From: Guptibacillus spartinae
Lineage (GTDB): Bacteria > Bacillota > Bacilli > Bacillales > Guptibacillaceae
DNA: 64,000 bases
NCBI RefSeq assembly: GCF_028610625.1
Contig: NZ_JAQQWU010000015.1
Location: forward strand, 1 to 64,000
Reading direction: 5' to 3'
A model generated the notes under the pieces. The model was not told the DNA's origin. It ran no database searches and was given only the letters and a program-made list of their open reading frames with translations. Below are positions 34,679-43,877 of the stretch, one piece after another (the stretch's first letter is position 1; each line of letters begins with the position of its first letter). Position numbers and translations under genes: made by a program.

Positions 34679-36355
34679 ATGAATGTAATGGCAATCAGAG
34701 GACTAAAAAAAAGCTTTGAAGAAAATCATTTATTTGATCAAGTCAATCTCGATATCCATCAGGGAGAGCGTATTGGTATTGTCGGACCTAATGGTGCTGG
34801 TAAAACAACCCTAGCGAGGATTTTCGTAAATGAGATTGAGCCAGATCAAGGGACGATTTCGATTAAAGGGAAAATTGGTTATCTCAAGCAGTCGATCGAT
34901 CAGGAGGAGAAGATAGGAGAACTTCGATTGGATGCCAATTCTATTGACTTCAAAAGAGAAAAGGAGTTAGGTGTTGGAGCAATTCATGTAGATTCCGAGA
35001 ATTTAAGCGGTGGTGAAAAGTTAAAACTAGCTCTCACGAAGATATGGTCGCTGAGTCCAGATGTATTAGTTCTCGATGAACCAACAAACCACTTAGATGA
35101 AAAAGGTGTAAATTGGTTGATTCGAGAGCTTCACTCCTTTCATGGTGCGGTTCTTGTTATCTCTCATGATCGTTATTTTCTAGATCAAACGATTAATCGC
35201 ATTCTTGAAGTAGAAGCTGGAAAAATTAGTGATTATCAAGGAAACTACTCGGCCTATCGCATCGAAAAGCAAAAAAGATATGAAGATCAGCTGCATCATT
35301 ATGCCGTACAACAAAAAGAAATAAAGCGGATAGAAGACCAGCTTGCTGGATTAACGAACTGGTCAGAAAAAGCACACCGTGATTCAACAAAGCAAGATGG
35401 CGCGAAAGAATATTATCGAATGAAAGCAAAGAAGATGGATCGTCAAGTGAAATCAAAGCGAAAACGACTGGAAAAGGAGTTACAGAAAAATCAATTTAAG
35501 CAACCTGAACAAGGAAAAGAAGTGCATTTTCAGTTTCGGGCAAACGACTCACGTGGCAAGCGTGTTATGGAAGCAGTTAATGCCGGGAAATGTTATGAGG
35601 AACGGTGGTTGTTTAAAAATAGTTCTTTTTATATGAAGCACGGAGAAAGAATTGGGGTCATTGGGGAAAACGGGTCTGGGAAAACGACTTTATTAAGAAT
35701 TCTGCTAGGATTGGAGCAATTGAGCGAGGGAGAAGTGTGGAAAAGTCCATCGCTCAAAGTCGGCTATCTTTCACAAGATGTCCATGACCTTCCAGAAGAG
35801 AAGACCTCAATTGAGGTTTTAGATGTCGCAACGAAAGAAGAGATCTTTCAAGCAAAATCACTACTTGCTTCGATGGGAATAGAGCGAGAGCGAACCAATG
35901 CCACCATCGATCAACTCAGTCTTGGAGAACGAACAAAACTTAAGCTGACGCGGTTGTTGATGAATCAATATGATGTATTAATCCTTGATGAGCCAACAAA
36001 TCATCTAGATTTACCTTCACGAGAACAGCTAGAGTATACTCTTCAAGAGTTTACAGGTAGTTTGTTAATCGTGTCACACGATGTTTACTTCATGGAAAAA
36101 ATGTGTGATAAGCTGCTCGTTTTTGAAAATCAAAAAGTAAAAAGAGTGGAGCATTCTTTATCGCAGTATCGGGCTCGTCCAAAAGAAAAAAGCTTCTCTG
36201 CTTCTTCAAAAAAGAGTGAAGAACAAAAGATGCTTTTAGAAAATGAAATTTCTGCCCTTATTAGTAAGATTAGTTTATTACTGCCTGGTGATGAGAAAAT
36301 AGCCGAGCTCGACGATAAACTTGCGATATTACTTGAGAAGAAGAGGTCACTTTAG
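34679..36355 (+). CDS. ABC-F antibiotic-resistance ATPase, VmlR-like
   Basis: A 558-residue soluble protein with two ABC modules: Walker A GPNGAGKTT and GENGSGKTT, signatures LSGGEKLKLAL and LSLGERTKLKL, and VLDEPTNHLD / ILDEPTNHLD. The interdomain linker contains LTNWSEKAHRDSTKQDG and KEYYRMKAKKMDRQVKSKRK, very close to B. subtilis VmlR, which dislodges lincosamides and streptogramin A from the ribosome. The second signature Ser-Leu-Gly-Glu variant is also shared with that group. The ATG at 34679 follows GGGGGAG. Expression is probably switched by the upstream leader. Confidence 0.87.
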   Translation: MNVMAIRGLKKSFEENHLFDQVNLDIHQGERIGIVGPNGAGKTTLARIFVNEIEPDQGTISIKGKIGYLKQSIDQEEKIGELRLDANSIDFKREKELGVGAIHVDSENLSGGEKLKLALTKIWSLSPDVLVLDEPTNHLDEKGVNWLIRELHSFHGAVLVISHDRYFLDQTINRILEVEAGKISDYQGNYSAYRIEKQKRYEDQLHHYAVQQKEIKRIEDQLAGLTNWSEKAHRDSTKQDGAKEYYRMKAKKMDRQVKSKRKRLEKELQKNQFKQPEQGKEVHFQFRANDSRGKRVMEAVNAGKCYEERWLFKNSSFYMKHGERIGVIGENGSGKTTLLRILLGLEQLSEGEVWKSPSLKVGYLSQDVHDLPEEKTSIEVLDVATKEEIFQAKSLLASMGIERERTNATIDQLSLGERTKLKLTRLLMNQYDVLILDEPTNHLDLPSREQLEYTLQEFTGSLLIVSHDVYFMEKMCDKLLVFENQKVKRVEHSLSQYRARPKEKSFSASSKKSEEQKMLLENEISALISKISLLLPGDEKIAELDDKLAILLEKKRSL

Positions 36356-36534
36356 ACGTCTTCTACTGCAAAAAAGCGTTCTACTGAATACAAATCGGCT
36401 TTTGGGTGATTACGAAGAAGGACGTAGCCTTCACGCTGTGCTTCTTCGAAATTATCATACTCGTCTTCCGAATGAAAAATCGCTCGACGTCTTTCGTTAT
36501 AGAGGGTAATGGAGTAGTATTCTTTAATTTCCAT
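36352..36534 (-). CDS. Small conserved-looking protein, unknown function
   Basis: A 60-residue acidic/aromatic protein (MEIKEYYSITLYNERRRAIF, a central EDEYDNFEEAQREG, ending RFFAVEDV) with an excellent ribosome site AAAAAGGAGAGAG. It has no membrane segment and no cysteine. It is convergent with the VmlR-like gene, and the two overlap by 4 nt at their 3' ends. I do not recognise the family. Confidence 0.65.
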   Translation of the reverse strand: MEIKEYYSITLYNERRRAIFHSEDEYDNFEEAQREGYVLLRNHPKADLYSVERFFAVEDV

Positions 36535-36656
36535 TCATCTCTCTCCTTTTTCCTATGTTTTTACTAGTTTTATGCAAATCTCTTATTGTTTATACTAGAA
36601 TTATAGAAAAAATGAGATTTCTTCGCTTTGGTTACACTAAGGAGAGAGGGGAGTGG

Positions 36657-37397
36657 ATGATCATTCATATCGGAACAATAAGTGAAATTATGCGTCATCC
36701 TGTAAAATCAATGACAGGTGAAGTGGTGTCGGAGACAATGGTTATGAATTACGGGCTGTATGGTGATCGCAGTCATGTCATTTTAGATGAGAAAGAATCG
36801 TTTTTTACGATTACACAGTTTCCATCTCTTGTGTGCTATCAAGCATCATTTCGCACATCAGAATCACTAGACGCGTACCCTGAGCCATCCATTGTGACAC
36901 CAGAAGGAGAAACATTTAAATGGTCGGACGTTACCTGGTTAAAAGACCTCGAAGAAAAAGCTTCCAAGCAATTAACAAAAAAAGTTTACCATCCTGAGCA
37001 TGTTCCGATTGGACCGATCGAGGAAGAACACCTTTTGGTCGTAACGGATGCTTCACTTCAAGCATTATCGGAATCATGGGGCAAACAAACCGACGAACGG
37101 CGGTTTCGGCCAAATCTAAAACTCAATTTATTGGAGAAAATCCCATTTATCGAACAAACCTGGGAAGGAAAATACTTGAGAATAGGTGAAGAAGTACTCA
37201 TTCAATTCGTAAAGCCCTGTGAACGTTGTATGATTATCACAGTTGACCCCGAATCCGGAGAGAAACAGCCAGGATTATTGAAGAAGGTTGCGAAAGAACA
37301 CAAGAATGTCTTTGGAATGTATGCTCGAGTGATTCGACCTGGACAGATAAGTACGAGTGATCAAGTGTGGCTCCTAGATAAAATTGAAGTGATATAA
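36657..37397 (+). CDS. MOSC domain protein
   Basis: A 246-residue protein with an N-terminal MOSC beta-barrel (about 8-100: IMRHPVKSMTGE, YGDRSHVI) and a C-terminal MOSC domain (about 110-245) with the conserved cysteine region VKPCERCMIITVDPESG. MOSC proteins handle Mo-cofactor-bound sulfur; relatives reduce N-hydroxylated compounds. The start at ATG 36657 is supported by GGAGAGAGGGGAGTGG and by the family N-terminus; the frame is open back to 36555 without a site. The substrate is unknown. Confidence 0.82.
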   Translation: MIIHIGTISEIMRHPVKSMTGEVVSETMVMNYGLYGDRSHVILDEKESFFTITQFPSLVCYQASFRTSESLDAYPEPSIVTPEGETFKWSDVTWLKDLEEKASKQLTKKVYHPEHVPIGPIEEEHLLVVTDASLQALSESWGKQTDERRFRPNLKLNLLEKIPFIEQTWEGKYLRIGEEVLIQFVKPCERCMIITVDPESGEKQPGLLKKVAKEHKNVFGMYARVIRPGQISTSDQVWLLDKIEVI

Positions 37398-37430
37398 GGA
37401 TGAAATTCCCATTAGCGATTTGTTGTTTTT

Positions 37431-37547
37431 ACGTTAGAAATAACGTTGATCAGGGTACAAGTAGTAATGAAGCCCCGTCTTTGGATGGGATGCTTCGATT
37501 TCCACACAGGAGGGGTCCCATCCACGGGGTGGGGGCCCATTTTTTTG
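37431..37547 (+). promoter_or_regulatory. Candidate RNA switch or elaborate terminator
   Basis: Three hairpins follow in series: ACGTTA-GAAA-TAACGT (37431-37446), GAAGCCCCGTC-TTTG-GATGGG-GCTTC (37469-37496), and a terminator GGGTCCCATC/GGTGGGGGCCC with seven T (37512-37547). GGATGGGA of the second (37483-37490) is fully complementary to TCCCATCC of the third (37516-37523), so the terminator and an anti-terminator are mutually exclusive. It lies between the MOSC gene and the M3 peptidase gene. It could simply end the MOSC transcript. Confidence 0.45.
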
Positions 37548-37658
37548 TCTTTTTACTTATCAAATGTGCTCATTATGACTTCACGTGAATGATAGGCTGT
37601 CAGAAAATTCTGTGGTAAACTATGGAATGGTACATAAAGCATCTTAAGGGGGAAGAAG

Positions 37659-39356
37659 ATGAGTACGTTTTACGTTGAAAAATATGATTTTAAGAACCCA
37701 TCTCAATTAGAGGAGGCGTTTAAATCTCTTCTTGATCAGCCAATTCATTCGGCTGATGAACTAGAAAAATGGGTAATGAATGTATCAGAATTAATGGATG
37801 GCGTAGCGGAAGGTCTGGCTGGGCACTATATTGATTTCCAATGCCACAGTAATAGCGAAGAAGCGAAGAAAGCCATTGAGCATGATCAAGAAAATATTGA
37901 ACCAATGGTGAAGCGCTATGAAGGGGAATTTGATAAAAAGTTTCAGAGCTCCCCTTATAGACTGGAGCTTAACCAGGAGTATTACAAGCAATATCTGCTT
38001 CGAAAAGAAAATGCGATGGCGCTTTTCAATGAAGAAAATATTGATTTGGAAGTGGAAGAGGACCGAATTGTCAATCGGTATTTTGAGCATACAGGGTCTC
38101 TTTCGTTTCCTTGGAACGGACAAGAGAAAACGCTTAGCGAAATGTTCCTTCTAATGCAGGACGGAGATCGTTCAATTCGTAAAAGCGCGATGGAAGAAAT
38201 CTTTCAAACGTTATTAACGAAGAAAGAAGAGTTACAAGAAATTATGGATGAGCTAATTCAGCTGCGTCAGAAAAAAGCTGAAAACGTGAATCTACCGAAC
38301 TACCGCGATTATATGTTTAAGAAATACGAGCGTTTCGATTATACACCTGAAGATTGTAAAGCACTTGCAGAAGCGGTTCGAAAGCATGTTGTCCCTTTAA
38401 AGGAAAAGTTACAGAAGAAGCATCAGCAGGAGCTTGGAATCAAAGAGTATAAGCCATGGGATACGAGAGCTGTTCCAGAAGATAAGCAACCGCTTCGTCC
38501 TTTTAACAAAATCGAAGAGCTAATTAAAGGCACATCTGATATTTTTGATCAGCTGTCTCCACGCTTTTCTTACCTTTTAAATGAGATGAATGAGAAGGGG
38601 GCACTTGACCTTGAAAGTCGCAAAGGAAAGGCACAGGGCGGTTTTTGTGAGTATTTGCCGGTTTCAGAGCTTTCCTTTATTTTCATGAATAGCACAAAGT
38701 CACAAGATGATTTTATTACCCTTCTTCACGAAATGGGTCACTGTATTCATAATGATTTTAAACGTAATCAGATGCTGTCCGCCTATCAAGATACGCCGAT
38801 GGAGTCAGCTGAGCTTGCGAGTATGACAATGGAACTTCTTACGATGGACTATTGGAATCTCATGTATAAGGATGAAAAAGAACTACTCCGAGCTAAGAGA
38901 GAGCAGCTTGAAGGAATCATTCTCTTTCTTCCAAATGGGATCGTGGTGGATCAGTTCCAACACTGGATGTATGAAAACCCTAACCATACGAGCAAGGAAC
39001 GAAGTGAGAAGTATATGGAGCTTTCCCGTACGTATGATTCTTCTTTCGTGGATTGGACAGGGCAAGAAGAATGGATTCAAAATAATTGGCAGCTCATTCT
39101 TCATATTTTTGAAGTGCCGTTTTATTATATTGAATACGTGATTGCGCAACTTGGCGCTATTCAGATGTATCGCCAGTATCGTGAAAACCCTGAACAAGCA
39201 CTTGAAAATTATAACCGTGCCTTATCACTAGGAAGCTCGGTTTCGTTAGCTGAAGTTTATGAAGCAGCTGGTATTCACTTTGACTTCTCTGAAACGATGA
39301 TCAAAGGATTAATGGACTTCATTGCAATTGAGCTCGAATCAATACCTGAAGACTGA
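37659..39356 (+). CDS. M3-family oligoendopeptidase (PepF-like)
   Basis: Cytosolic zinc metallopeptidase of 565 residues. The active site is HEMGH at His357 (TLLHEMGHCIHNDF), with the third ligand in ESAELASMTMELL. An all-helical fold and the N-terminal lid region match the pz-peptidase/oligoendopeptidase F group, which cuts short peptides. The ATG at 37659 follows AAGGGGGAAGAAG. It stands alone between a switch-like hairpin region and its own terminator. Confidence 0.92.
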   Translation: MSTFYVEKYDFKNPSQLEEAFKSLLDQPIHSADELEKWVMNVSELMDGVAEGLAGHYIDFQCHSNSEEAKKAIEHDQENIEPMVKRYEGEFDKKFQSSPYRLELNQEYYKQYLLRKENAMALFNEENIDLEVEEDRIVNRYFEHTGSLSFPWNGQEKTLSEMFLLMQDGDRSIRKSAMEEIFQTLLTKKEELQEIMDELIQLRQKKAENVNLPNYRDYMFKKYERFDYTPEDCKALAEAVRKHVVPLKEKLQKKHQQELGIKEYKPWDTRAVPEDKQPLRPFNKIEELIKGTSDIFDQLSPRFSYLLNEMNEKGALDLESRKGKAQGGFCEYLPVSELSFIFMNSTKSQDDFITLLHEMGHCIHNDFKRNQMLSAYQDTPMESAELASMTMELLTMDYWNLMYKDEKELLRAKREQLEGIILFLPNGIVVDQFQHWMYENPNHTSKERSEKYMELSRTYDSSFVDWTGQEEWIQNNWQLILHIFEVPFYYIEYVIAQLGAIQMYRQYRENPEQALENYNRALSLGSSVSLAEVYEAAGIHFDFSETMIKGLMDFIAIELESIPED

Positions 39357-39359
39357 TGA

Positions 39360-39391
39360 AAAGCCCCTCTCCGAATAGGAAGGGGCTATTT
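39360..39391 (+). terminator. Terminator after the M3 peptidase gene
   Basis: AAGCCCCT pairs with AGGGGCT across 14 nt; T-tract is short and interrupted. Confidence 0.65.
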
Positions 39392-39419
39392 GATGTTCTA
39401 CCAGTTGACTGAGGTTATC

Positions 39420-39704
39420 TTATTGATTGTCATCAATTGTCCACACCTTGCAGCTTGGACACTGAATGATCTCAAATCGGTCCTTTTTTAGTTCATCCAT
39501 CCACTCTTCCCATGAATCATGCTCAGGGGACATTTCAAGCGTTTTAACTGTCTGTAATTCATCTCCGTCACTGTTGGTGCACGTACACTCTACTATTGCA
39601 AGATTAGAATCTTGATAATCCTGTTCTTTTGTCTGTTCAACGGACCAGTTAATTAGTCGCTGATCCATAGGGCGGCGTTCTTTGTAATGTGTTCGAGTTA
39701 ACAT
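39420..39704 (-). CDS. Small acidic protein with C-terminal Cys pair, unknown function
   Basis: A 94-residue protein that ends with a CPSC knuckle (IIQCPSCKVWTIDDNQ) and has another ECTC pair mid-chain, so it could bind one zinc. It is otherwise polar and acidic. The ribosome site AAGGAGTG precedes the ATG at 39704. I do not recognise the family and see no operon partner. Confidence 0.65.
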   Translation of the reverse strand: MLTRTHYKERRPMDQRLINWSVEQTKEQDYQDSNLAIVECTCTNSDGDELQTVKTLEMSPEHDSWEEWMDELKKDRFEIIQCPSCKVWTIDDNQ

Positions 39705-39871
39705 GGAATCACTCCTTATTGTGAGATCTTAAGTGTTCTTGTTCTTTACCTCATTAGCGAAATAGCCTATGATAGAAGTAACATTTTTCACTATTCTGCA
39801 TGTTCAAAATTGACATGGAGCATCCTTTTCCTAGTCCGTTATAGTTGATACTCATTTAAGGAGGGATACAC

Positions 39872-40534
39872 TTGTCAGAAAAAGAGCTTTACAATGCAGT
39901 TGTTCTCTCAGAGAGGCTGTATTTTAGTAACACTTTTCAAAAGGTGCTTGAGCAACACAATATTGTTCAAGTAGAGCGTACGAGACTGACAGAATATACG
40001 TACAAGAGCACGTTTCGAAATGGAGACTTGGCCCTTACAGCATACTATTTTGCTAATCATGAAGTTATGTTTGTTCAGGCAAGTGAACTCTATTCCTTAT
40101 TTGTTATTGCGCTAGATTCTGTCATTGAAGGAATAACTGGAATGGAGATTTACCTAGAAAAAACTAAGAATGTTCACAGTCTTATCCAAATGGAAAACCG
40201 TATAGTGAATGAGAAAGGAAAATGTGAGAAATTCCCCTATATGCAACTCTATGGCCAGGAACTATGGCATTCCCCCGCATTTTTGTTAGCGAATCGTGAG
40301 GGGTTGCTACAGCTCCGTGAAGCGATTGATGTTGCGTTGCAAAACGGGGAGTACCGACACGTGACAAGTTCTTCAGATGGTGATGGATACGACCTCTTGA
40401 TTAAACGAATTGAAGAAGAGGTTGAGTGGTCGCGTGTGGAAACACCGTATACGGCACTCTCCAGTAAGGAAGAAAATGCGATTAAGCCTTCTGAATTATT
40501 TAGTCAGTATCGAACTATTCTCGAAGAAGAATAA
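39872..40534 (+). CDS. Hypothetical cytosolic protein
   Basis: A 220-residue protein that starts at TTG 39872 behind a strong AAGGAGGGATACAC site. It is soluble and acidic, with no cysteine-rich or membrane region. A central stretch (MQLYGQELWHSPAFLLANRE) and SSSDGDGYDLLIKRIEEEVEW suggest an alpha/beta fold that I cannot name. It is monocistronic with its own terminator at 40543. Confidence 0.7.
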   Translation: MSEKELYNAVVLSERLYFSNTFQKVLEQHNIVQVERTRLTEYTYKSTFRNGDLALTAYYFANHEVMFVQASELYSLFVIALDSVIEGITGMEIYLEKTKNVHSLIQMENRIVNEKGKCEKFPYMQLYGQELWHSPAFLLANREGLLQLREAIDVALQNGEYRHVTSSSDGDGYDLLIKRIEEEVEWSRVETPYTALSSKEENAIKPSELFSQYRTILEEE

Positions 40535-40542
40535 CCGATTAT

Positions 40543-40584
40543 AACGCAGAACATTCTTGCCCCGGGTGCTTCTGCGCTTTTTTT
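40543..40584 (+). terminator. Terminator
   Basis: CGCAGAA pairs with TTCTGCG across an 18-nt GC-containing loop and is followed by seven T interrupted by one C. Confidence 0.7.
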
Positions 40585-40747
40585 ATTTAGTCCACCTCGC
40601 TTCATACTTCACAGCCTTATTCCAGCCTTCTTCTAATGATGTTACCCGCTTTTTAAAAAAAAATTCATAAAAGGATGATAGGTTCTCATCCGAGAATGGT
40701 ATATACTGTCATCATGGAAAAATGTTATAGCCGTTGAGGAGGAAAAA

Positions 40748-41236
40748 ATGACGAAAATTCATGCGACGTTACTATCCATGGTGATCTTACATAATGAAGA
40801 AACGGATGAAATTCTCTTATTAAATCGTCCGTCTGAAGCGGGTTTCCCCGGCTACATAGGGCCAGGTGGCAAAATTGAGCTGTCAGAAAGTTTCGCAGAA
40901 GGTGCGGCGAGAGAACTCCTAGAAGAAACGGGTTTCATTGTTCAACCAGCCGATTTCATTTTTAAAGGGATTGACGAATTTATCATACAAGATGAAAAGT
41001 ATCGCTATATTGTGTTCAACTATCTAGCGCGATCGTTCTCGGGTACCCCTCATGCGAATCCTCCTGAAGGGGAGTTACATTGGGTGAAAAGAAGCGCCGC
41101 TCACAAACTTCCAATGCAAGAGTGGTTTCAGGAAAGACTTCCGAAGTTTTTTGAAAAGGGGACTTTTGAAGTTTCGGTTGAATATGAGAGGCATAATGAA
41201 ACGCCAATAAAGGAAACGCGAAGGACGCTCGGATAA
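40748..41236 (+). CDS. Nudix hydrolase (MutT-like)
   Basis: A 162-residue Nudix protein. The Nudix box is intact: GGKIELSESFAEGAARELLEETGF fits Gx5Ex7REUxEExGU (residues about 39-61). MutT-like N-terminal strands carry LLLNRPSEAGFPGYIG. It may sanitise an oxidised or non-canonical nucleotide, or another nucleoside diphosphate derivative. The ATG at 40748 follows GAGGAGG. It is followed 12 nt later by an acetyltransferase gene, so they are probably co-transcribed. Confidence 0.85.
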   Translation: MTKIHATLLSMVILHNEETDEILLLNRPSEAGFPGYIGPGGKIELSESFAEGAARELLEETGFIVQPADFIFKGIDEFIIQDEKYRYIVFNYLARSFSGTPHANPPEGELHWVKRSAAHKLPMQEWFQERLPKFFEKGTFEVSVEYERHNETPIKETRRTLG

Positions 41237-41248
41237 GGAGAGATACAA

Positions 41249-41653
41249 TTGATTAAAAGAATGGATCAAGCACGAGAATACATTAGACAGCAAGTGGTAG
41301 AATTTAATGGGGAAAAGCTATCTGAAAGTGTAAAAACCCCTCTTGAAAAGGTAGCCTTCGTCATTGAAGAGGAAGAAGTGATCGGAGGAATCTCTGGAAC
41401 ACTGTTCTGGAAACACCTTCATATTGATTTCCTTTGGGTAGATGAGAAAATGAGAGGGCATGGATATGGTAGGAAACTTCTTAAACAGATGGAAAGCCTA
41501 GCAGAAGAAAAAGAGTGTAGACTGATTCTACTTGATTCTTTTAGTTTTCAGGCACCAGGCTTTTATTTAAAAGAAGGGTATGAGATTTGCGGGAAAGTGG
41601 AAAATCATCCAGAAGGGCACACCCAATACTTTTTACAAAAACGGTTACGTTAA
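41249..41653 (+). CDS. GNAT family N-acetyltransferase
   Basis: A 134-residue acetyltransferase starting at TTG 41249 with AAGGAG eight bases upstream. The acetyl-CoA loop is in VDEKMRGHGYGRKLLKQME (R/QxxGxG/A form), followed by the beta-strand DSFSFQAPGFYLKEGYE. It is probably in an operon with the preceding Nudix gene. Substrate unknown. It is convergent with dedA. Confidence 0.83.
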   Translation: MIKRMDQAREYIRQQVVEFNGEKLSESVKTPLEKVAFVIEEEEVIGGISGTLFWKHLHIDFLWVDEKMRGHGYGRKLLKQMESLAEEKECRLILLDSFSFQAPGFYLKEGYEICGKVENHPEGHTQYFLQKRLR

Positions 41654-41670
41654 GCAACGGTAGGGAACGT

Positions 41671-42261
41671 TTAGCGCTGCCTTTTCAAGAAGAGCAGGCA
41701 GCAATAGCTTACGAGAAAGAACCCTGCACCAAGGCTGATTGGTAGCGTATAGGTTCTAGCAACGGAATGAATATGTACCCAATTTTCACCAAGCTGCAAG
41801 CCCATATAAATAAAGAGAGCCGACCAGGGGATCATGGCTAAGAGTGTGTAAAGCGTGAATCGCATAAGCGACATTTTCGCAATACCGGCTGGAATTGAGA
41901 TCGCGTGGCGAACGACGGGAATAAATCGGGCTGTAAAAATGACACCGACCCCATTCCGTTCAAACCAGGTTTCGGCAAGTGCAAAGTGTTTAGGGGATAT
42001 GAAGAGAAATTTACCGTATCGTTCTAAGAAAGACCGACCACCATAACGTCCAAGCCAGTATAAAAAAAGCTGTGCGAGTGTACCACCAACCGTTCCTGCT
42101 ATAATGGCACCGATAAACTGAATGGTTCCTTCCGATACCATATACCCACCATATGCAAGCACAAGCTCGCTTGGAATAATTTCAATCATGAGAGCTAGTG
42201 CTATTCCAAGATAGCCAAGTTGAAGAAGCCAGTCTAAGCATTGATAAATAAATGCTGCCAT
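41671..42261 (-). CDS. DedA family membrane protein
   Basis: A 196-residue polytopic protein. The family motif is in TARFIPVVRHAISIPAGIAKM, with the re-entrant-loop region PSELVLAYGGYMV near the N-terminus. Some DedA proteins (UptA type) recycle undecaprenyl phosphate across the membrane; others transport lipids. The ATG at 42261 follows AAAGGAG at 11 nt. It is the only DedA in this window; a DUF368 protein with an analogous reported role is encoded at 53530. Confidence 0.85.
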   Translation of the reverse strand: MAAFIYQCLDWLLQLGYLGIALALMIEIIPSELVLAYGGYMVSEGTIQFIGAIIAGTVGGTLAQLFLYWLGRYGGRSFLERYGKFLFISPKHFALAETWFERNGVGVIFTARFIPVVRHAISIPAGIAKMSLMRFTLYTLLAMIPWSALFIYMGLQLGENWVHIHSVARTYTLPISLGAGFFLVSYCCLLFLKRQR

Positions 42262-42452
42262 AGCTCAAAACTCCTTTCATGGACAAACGATTCACTTGCT
42301 TGTTAGTTTATTTTCAGTTAGGGTAAGTTAGACCTTACCGCCGTATAAAAAAGGTTTGTTTCGAATAAATATAGAACCCGGAATGTAAGCACTCCGGGTA
42401 AAGTTCGTTCTTATGAAAGAATGACAATTGATTAGAGAGGTGAAAGGTAAGG

Positions 42453-43241
42453 ATGTTAACATCCATGAAGAAATTTCTAGCAACATTGGATCAGCCAATG
42501 CAAGCAAAAACGGGGAAGGAAAAAGCTTTAACCGTTCTTTCCATTATTGGATTTATCTTATTATTATATCTTGTCGCTTTCTCTCCGTTTATGTTCAGAT
42601 TATTCATCACATGTCTTAGTGTTGGTGTATCGTTATATTTGATAAAAAAAGTTCATGATTTTGATCGAGTCCTAAAAGGTGAAAAAGCAGAACAGCCTGT
42701 TCCTTCGTCTAATGAGGCTAATCAGCTTTCATTTTCTCTTGAACAGCCAAAGGTGGAGGCAGAATCCATCGAGGAAGCAGAAAAGGAACGTGAGCTTGAA
42801 CAGATCAATAGTGATAAGACGATGCTATTTGAAGAACTGTTATCAAAAGCAGATCTCGATGAAATAGAGAAAGAATCGTATCGAAATCGAATGCAGCAAA
42901 AGGAATCAGAAAGTAACCGCATTGTGCAAGAGGTGTTACTCTTTAAAGATAAAATCCAGAAAGCTGTCATTGATAAAAAGGGGCTTTTCATTAAGGAAAC
43001 ACCTGATATGAAAATGGTCGCTGAATTAATCGGTGTCGATTCAGTTGAGTCAAGTTCTTTTGTGGAGTTAAATGAAGAGCTTCGTCTCATTTATAACGAG
43101 ATTCCAGAAGCGAAACGCACGATTCTAATCGAATATGAAATGGTGAACGAAGACTTCGAGTTAACACGATTAGGATATAAAGAGCTCATGAAAGAAGTAA
43201 GGAAGCTCGAAAAGAAAACAAGACAAGTGGTGGAACAGTAA
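42453..43241 (+). CDS. Membrane-anchored coiled-coil protein, unknown
   Basis: A 262-residue protein. Two adjacent hydrophobic segments (about 28-48 and 50-66) form a hairpin near the N-terminus. The rest is a long charged helical region with coiled-coil character (ESIEEAEKERELEQINSDKT, KEVRKLEKKTRQVVEQ). The length and hairpin-plus-coil design resemble 5-bromo-4-chloroindolyl phosphate hydrolysis protein (XpaC)-type families, but I am not sure. The ATG at 42453 follows GAGGTGAAAGG. It has its own strong terminator. Confidence 0.65.
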   Translation: MLTSMKKFLATLDQPMQAKTGKEKALTVLSIIGFILLLYLVAFSPFMFRLFITCLSVGVSLYLIKKVHDFDRVLKGEKAEQPVPSSNEANQLSFSLEQPKVEAESIEEAEKERELEQINSDKTMLFEELLSKADLDEIEKESYRNRMQQKESESNRIVQEVLLFKDKIQKAVIDKKGLFIKETPDMKMVAELIGVDSVESSSFVELNEELRLIYNEIPEAKRTILIEYEMVNEDFELTRLGYKELMKEVRKLEKKTRQVVEQ

Positions 43242-43243
43242 GC

Positions 43244-43277
43244 AAAAACGTGTATGAGTGCTCATACACGTTTTTCT
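43244..43277 (+). terminator. Terminator
   Basis: AAAAACGTGTATGA-GTGC-TCATACACGTTTTT, a perfect 14-bp stem. Confidence 0.92.
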
Positions 43278-43329
43278 TATGATAAGCTTTAGAAGATGAA
43301 TGGATTTTACAGGAAATGAGGAACCAGAC

Positions 43330-43836
43330 ATGAAGATTAGACAAGTTAGTCCTGATGATGCAGAGGCCATTGTGAACTTAATGAAAGAGGTTGAAGAAGA
43401 CGCGTCGTTTATGCTACTTGAAAGTGGCGAAAGAAAGACAACGGTGGAAGAACAGCGGAAGCGCATTGAAGAAATGGAACGAGACCGTCATTCAAGAATT
43501 TTTGTAGCGGAACGTTCTGGTGAATTAATAGGTTACTTAATTGCGATTGGTGGACAAGCGAAGCGAAACAATCATTCGGTATACCTGGTGATTGGAATCC
43601 GAAAAGAGGATCAGGGGCAGGGCGTTGGTTCGGCTTTATTTACCGAGCTAGAAAAGTGGGCGAATGATCATCGCATTCATCGCCTTGAACTGAATGTGGT
43701 GACGCGAAATGAAGCAGGCTTAGCGCTTTATCGTAAAGCTGGATTTGAAGTAGAAGGGTTAAAGCGTCATTCATTGTTCATTAAAGATGAGTTTGTTGAT
43801 GAATATTACATGTCAAAGCTATTAGCTCATAATTAA
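43330..43836 (+). CDS. GNAT family N-acetyltransferase
   Basis: A 168-residue acetyltransferase. The acetyl-CoA site is IRKEDQGQGVGSALFTELEKW, and the C-terminal motif is NVVTRNEAGLALYRKAGFEVEG, typical of RimI/speG-like proteins. The start at ATG 43330 is preferred (GAGG nine bases upstream, and the fold begins MKIRQVSPDDA); an ATG at 43300 is possible. Substrate unknown. A small ORF with a strong ribosome site follows. Confidence 0.85.
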   Translation: MKIRQVSPDDAEAIVNLMKEVEEDASFMLLESGERKTTVEEQRKRIEEMERDRHSRIFVAERSGELIGYLIAIGGQAKRNNHSVYLVIGIRKEDQGQGVGSALFTELEKWANDHRIHRLELNVVTRNEAGLALYRKAGFEVEGLKRHSLFIKDEFVDEYYMSKLLAHN

Positions 43837-43877
43837 ATCGTTCTTCATCCATACTATAAATGGAAGGAGGCGATGAT

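Noticed and set aside
42377-42401. ACCCGGA/TCCGGGT hairpin as a terminator
   Set aside because: No T-tract follows and it lies ahead of, not after, a + strand gene; left unassigned.
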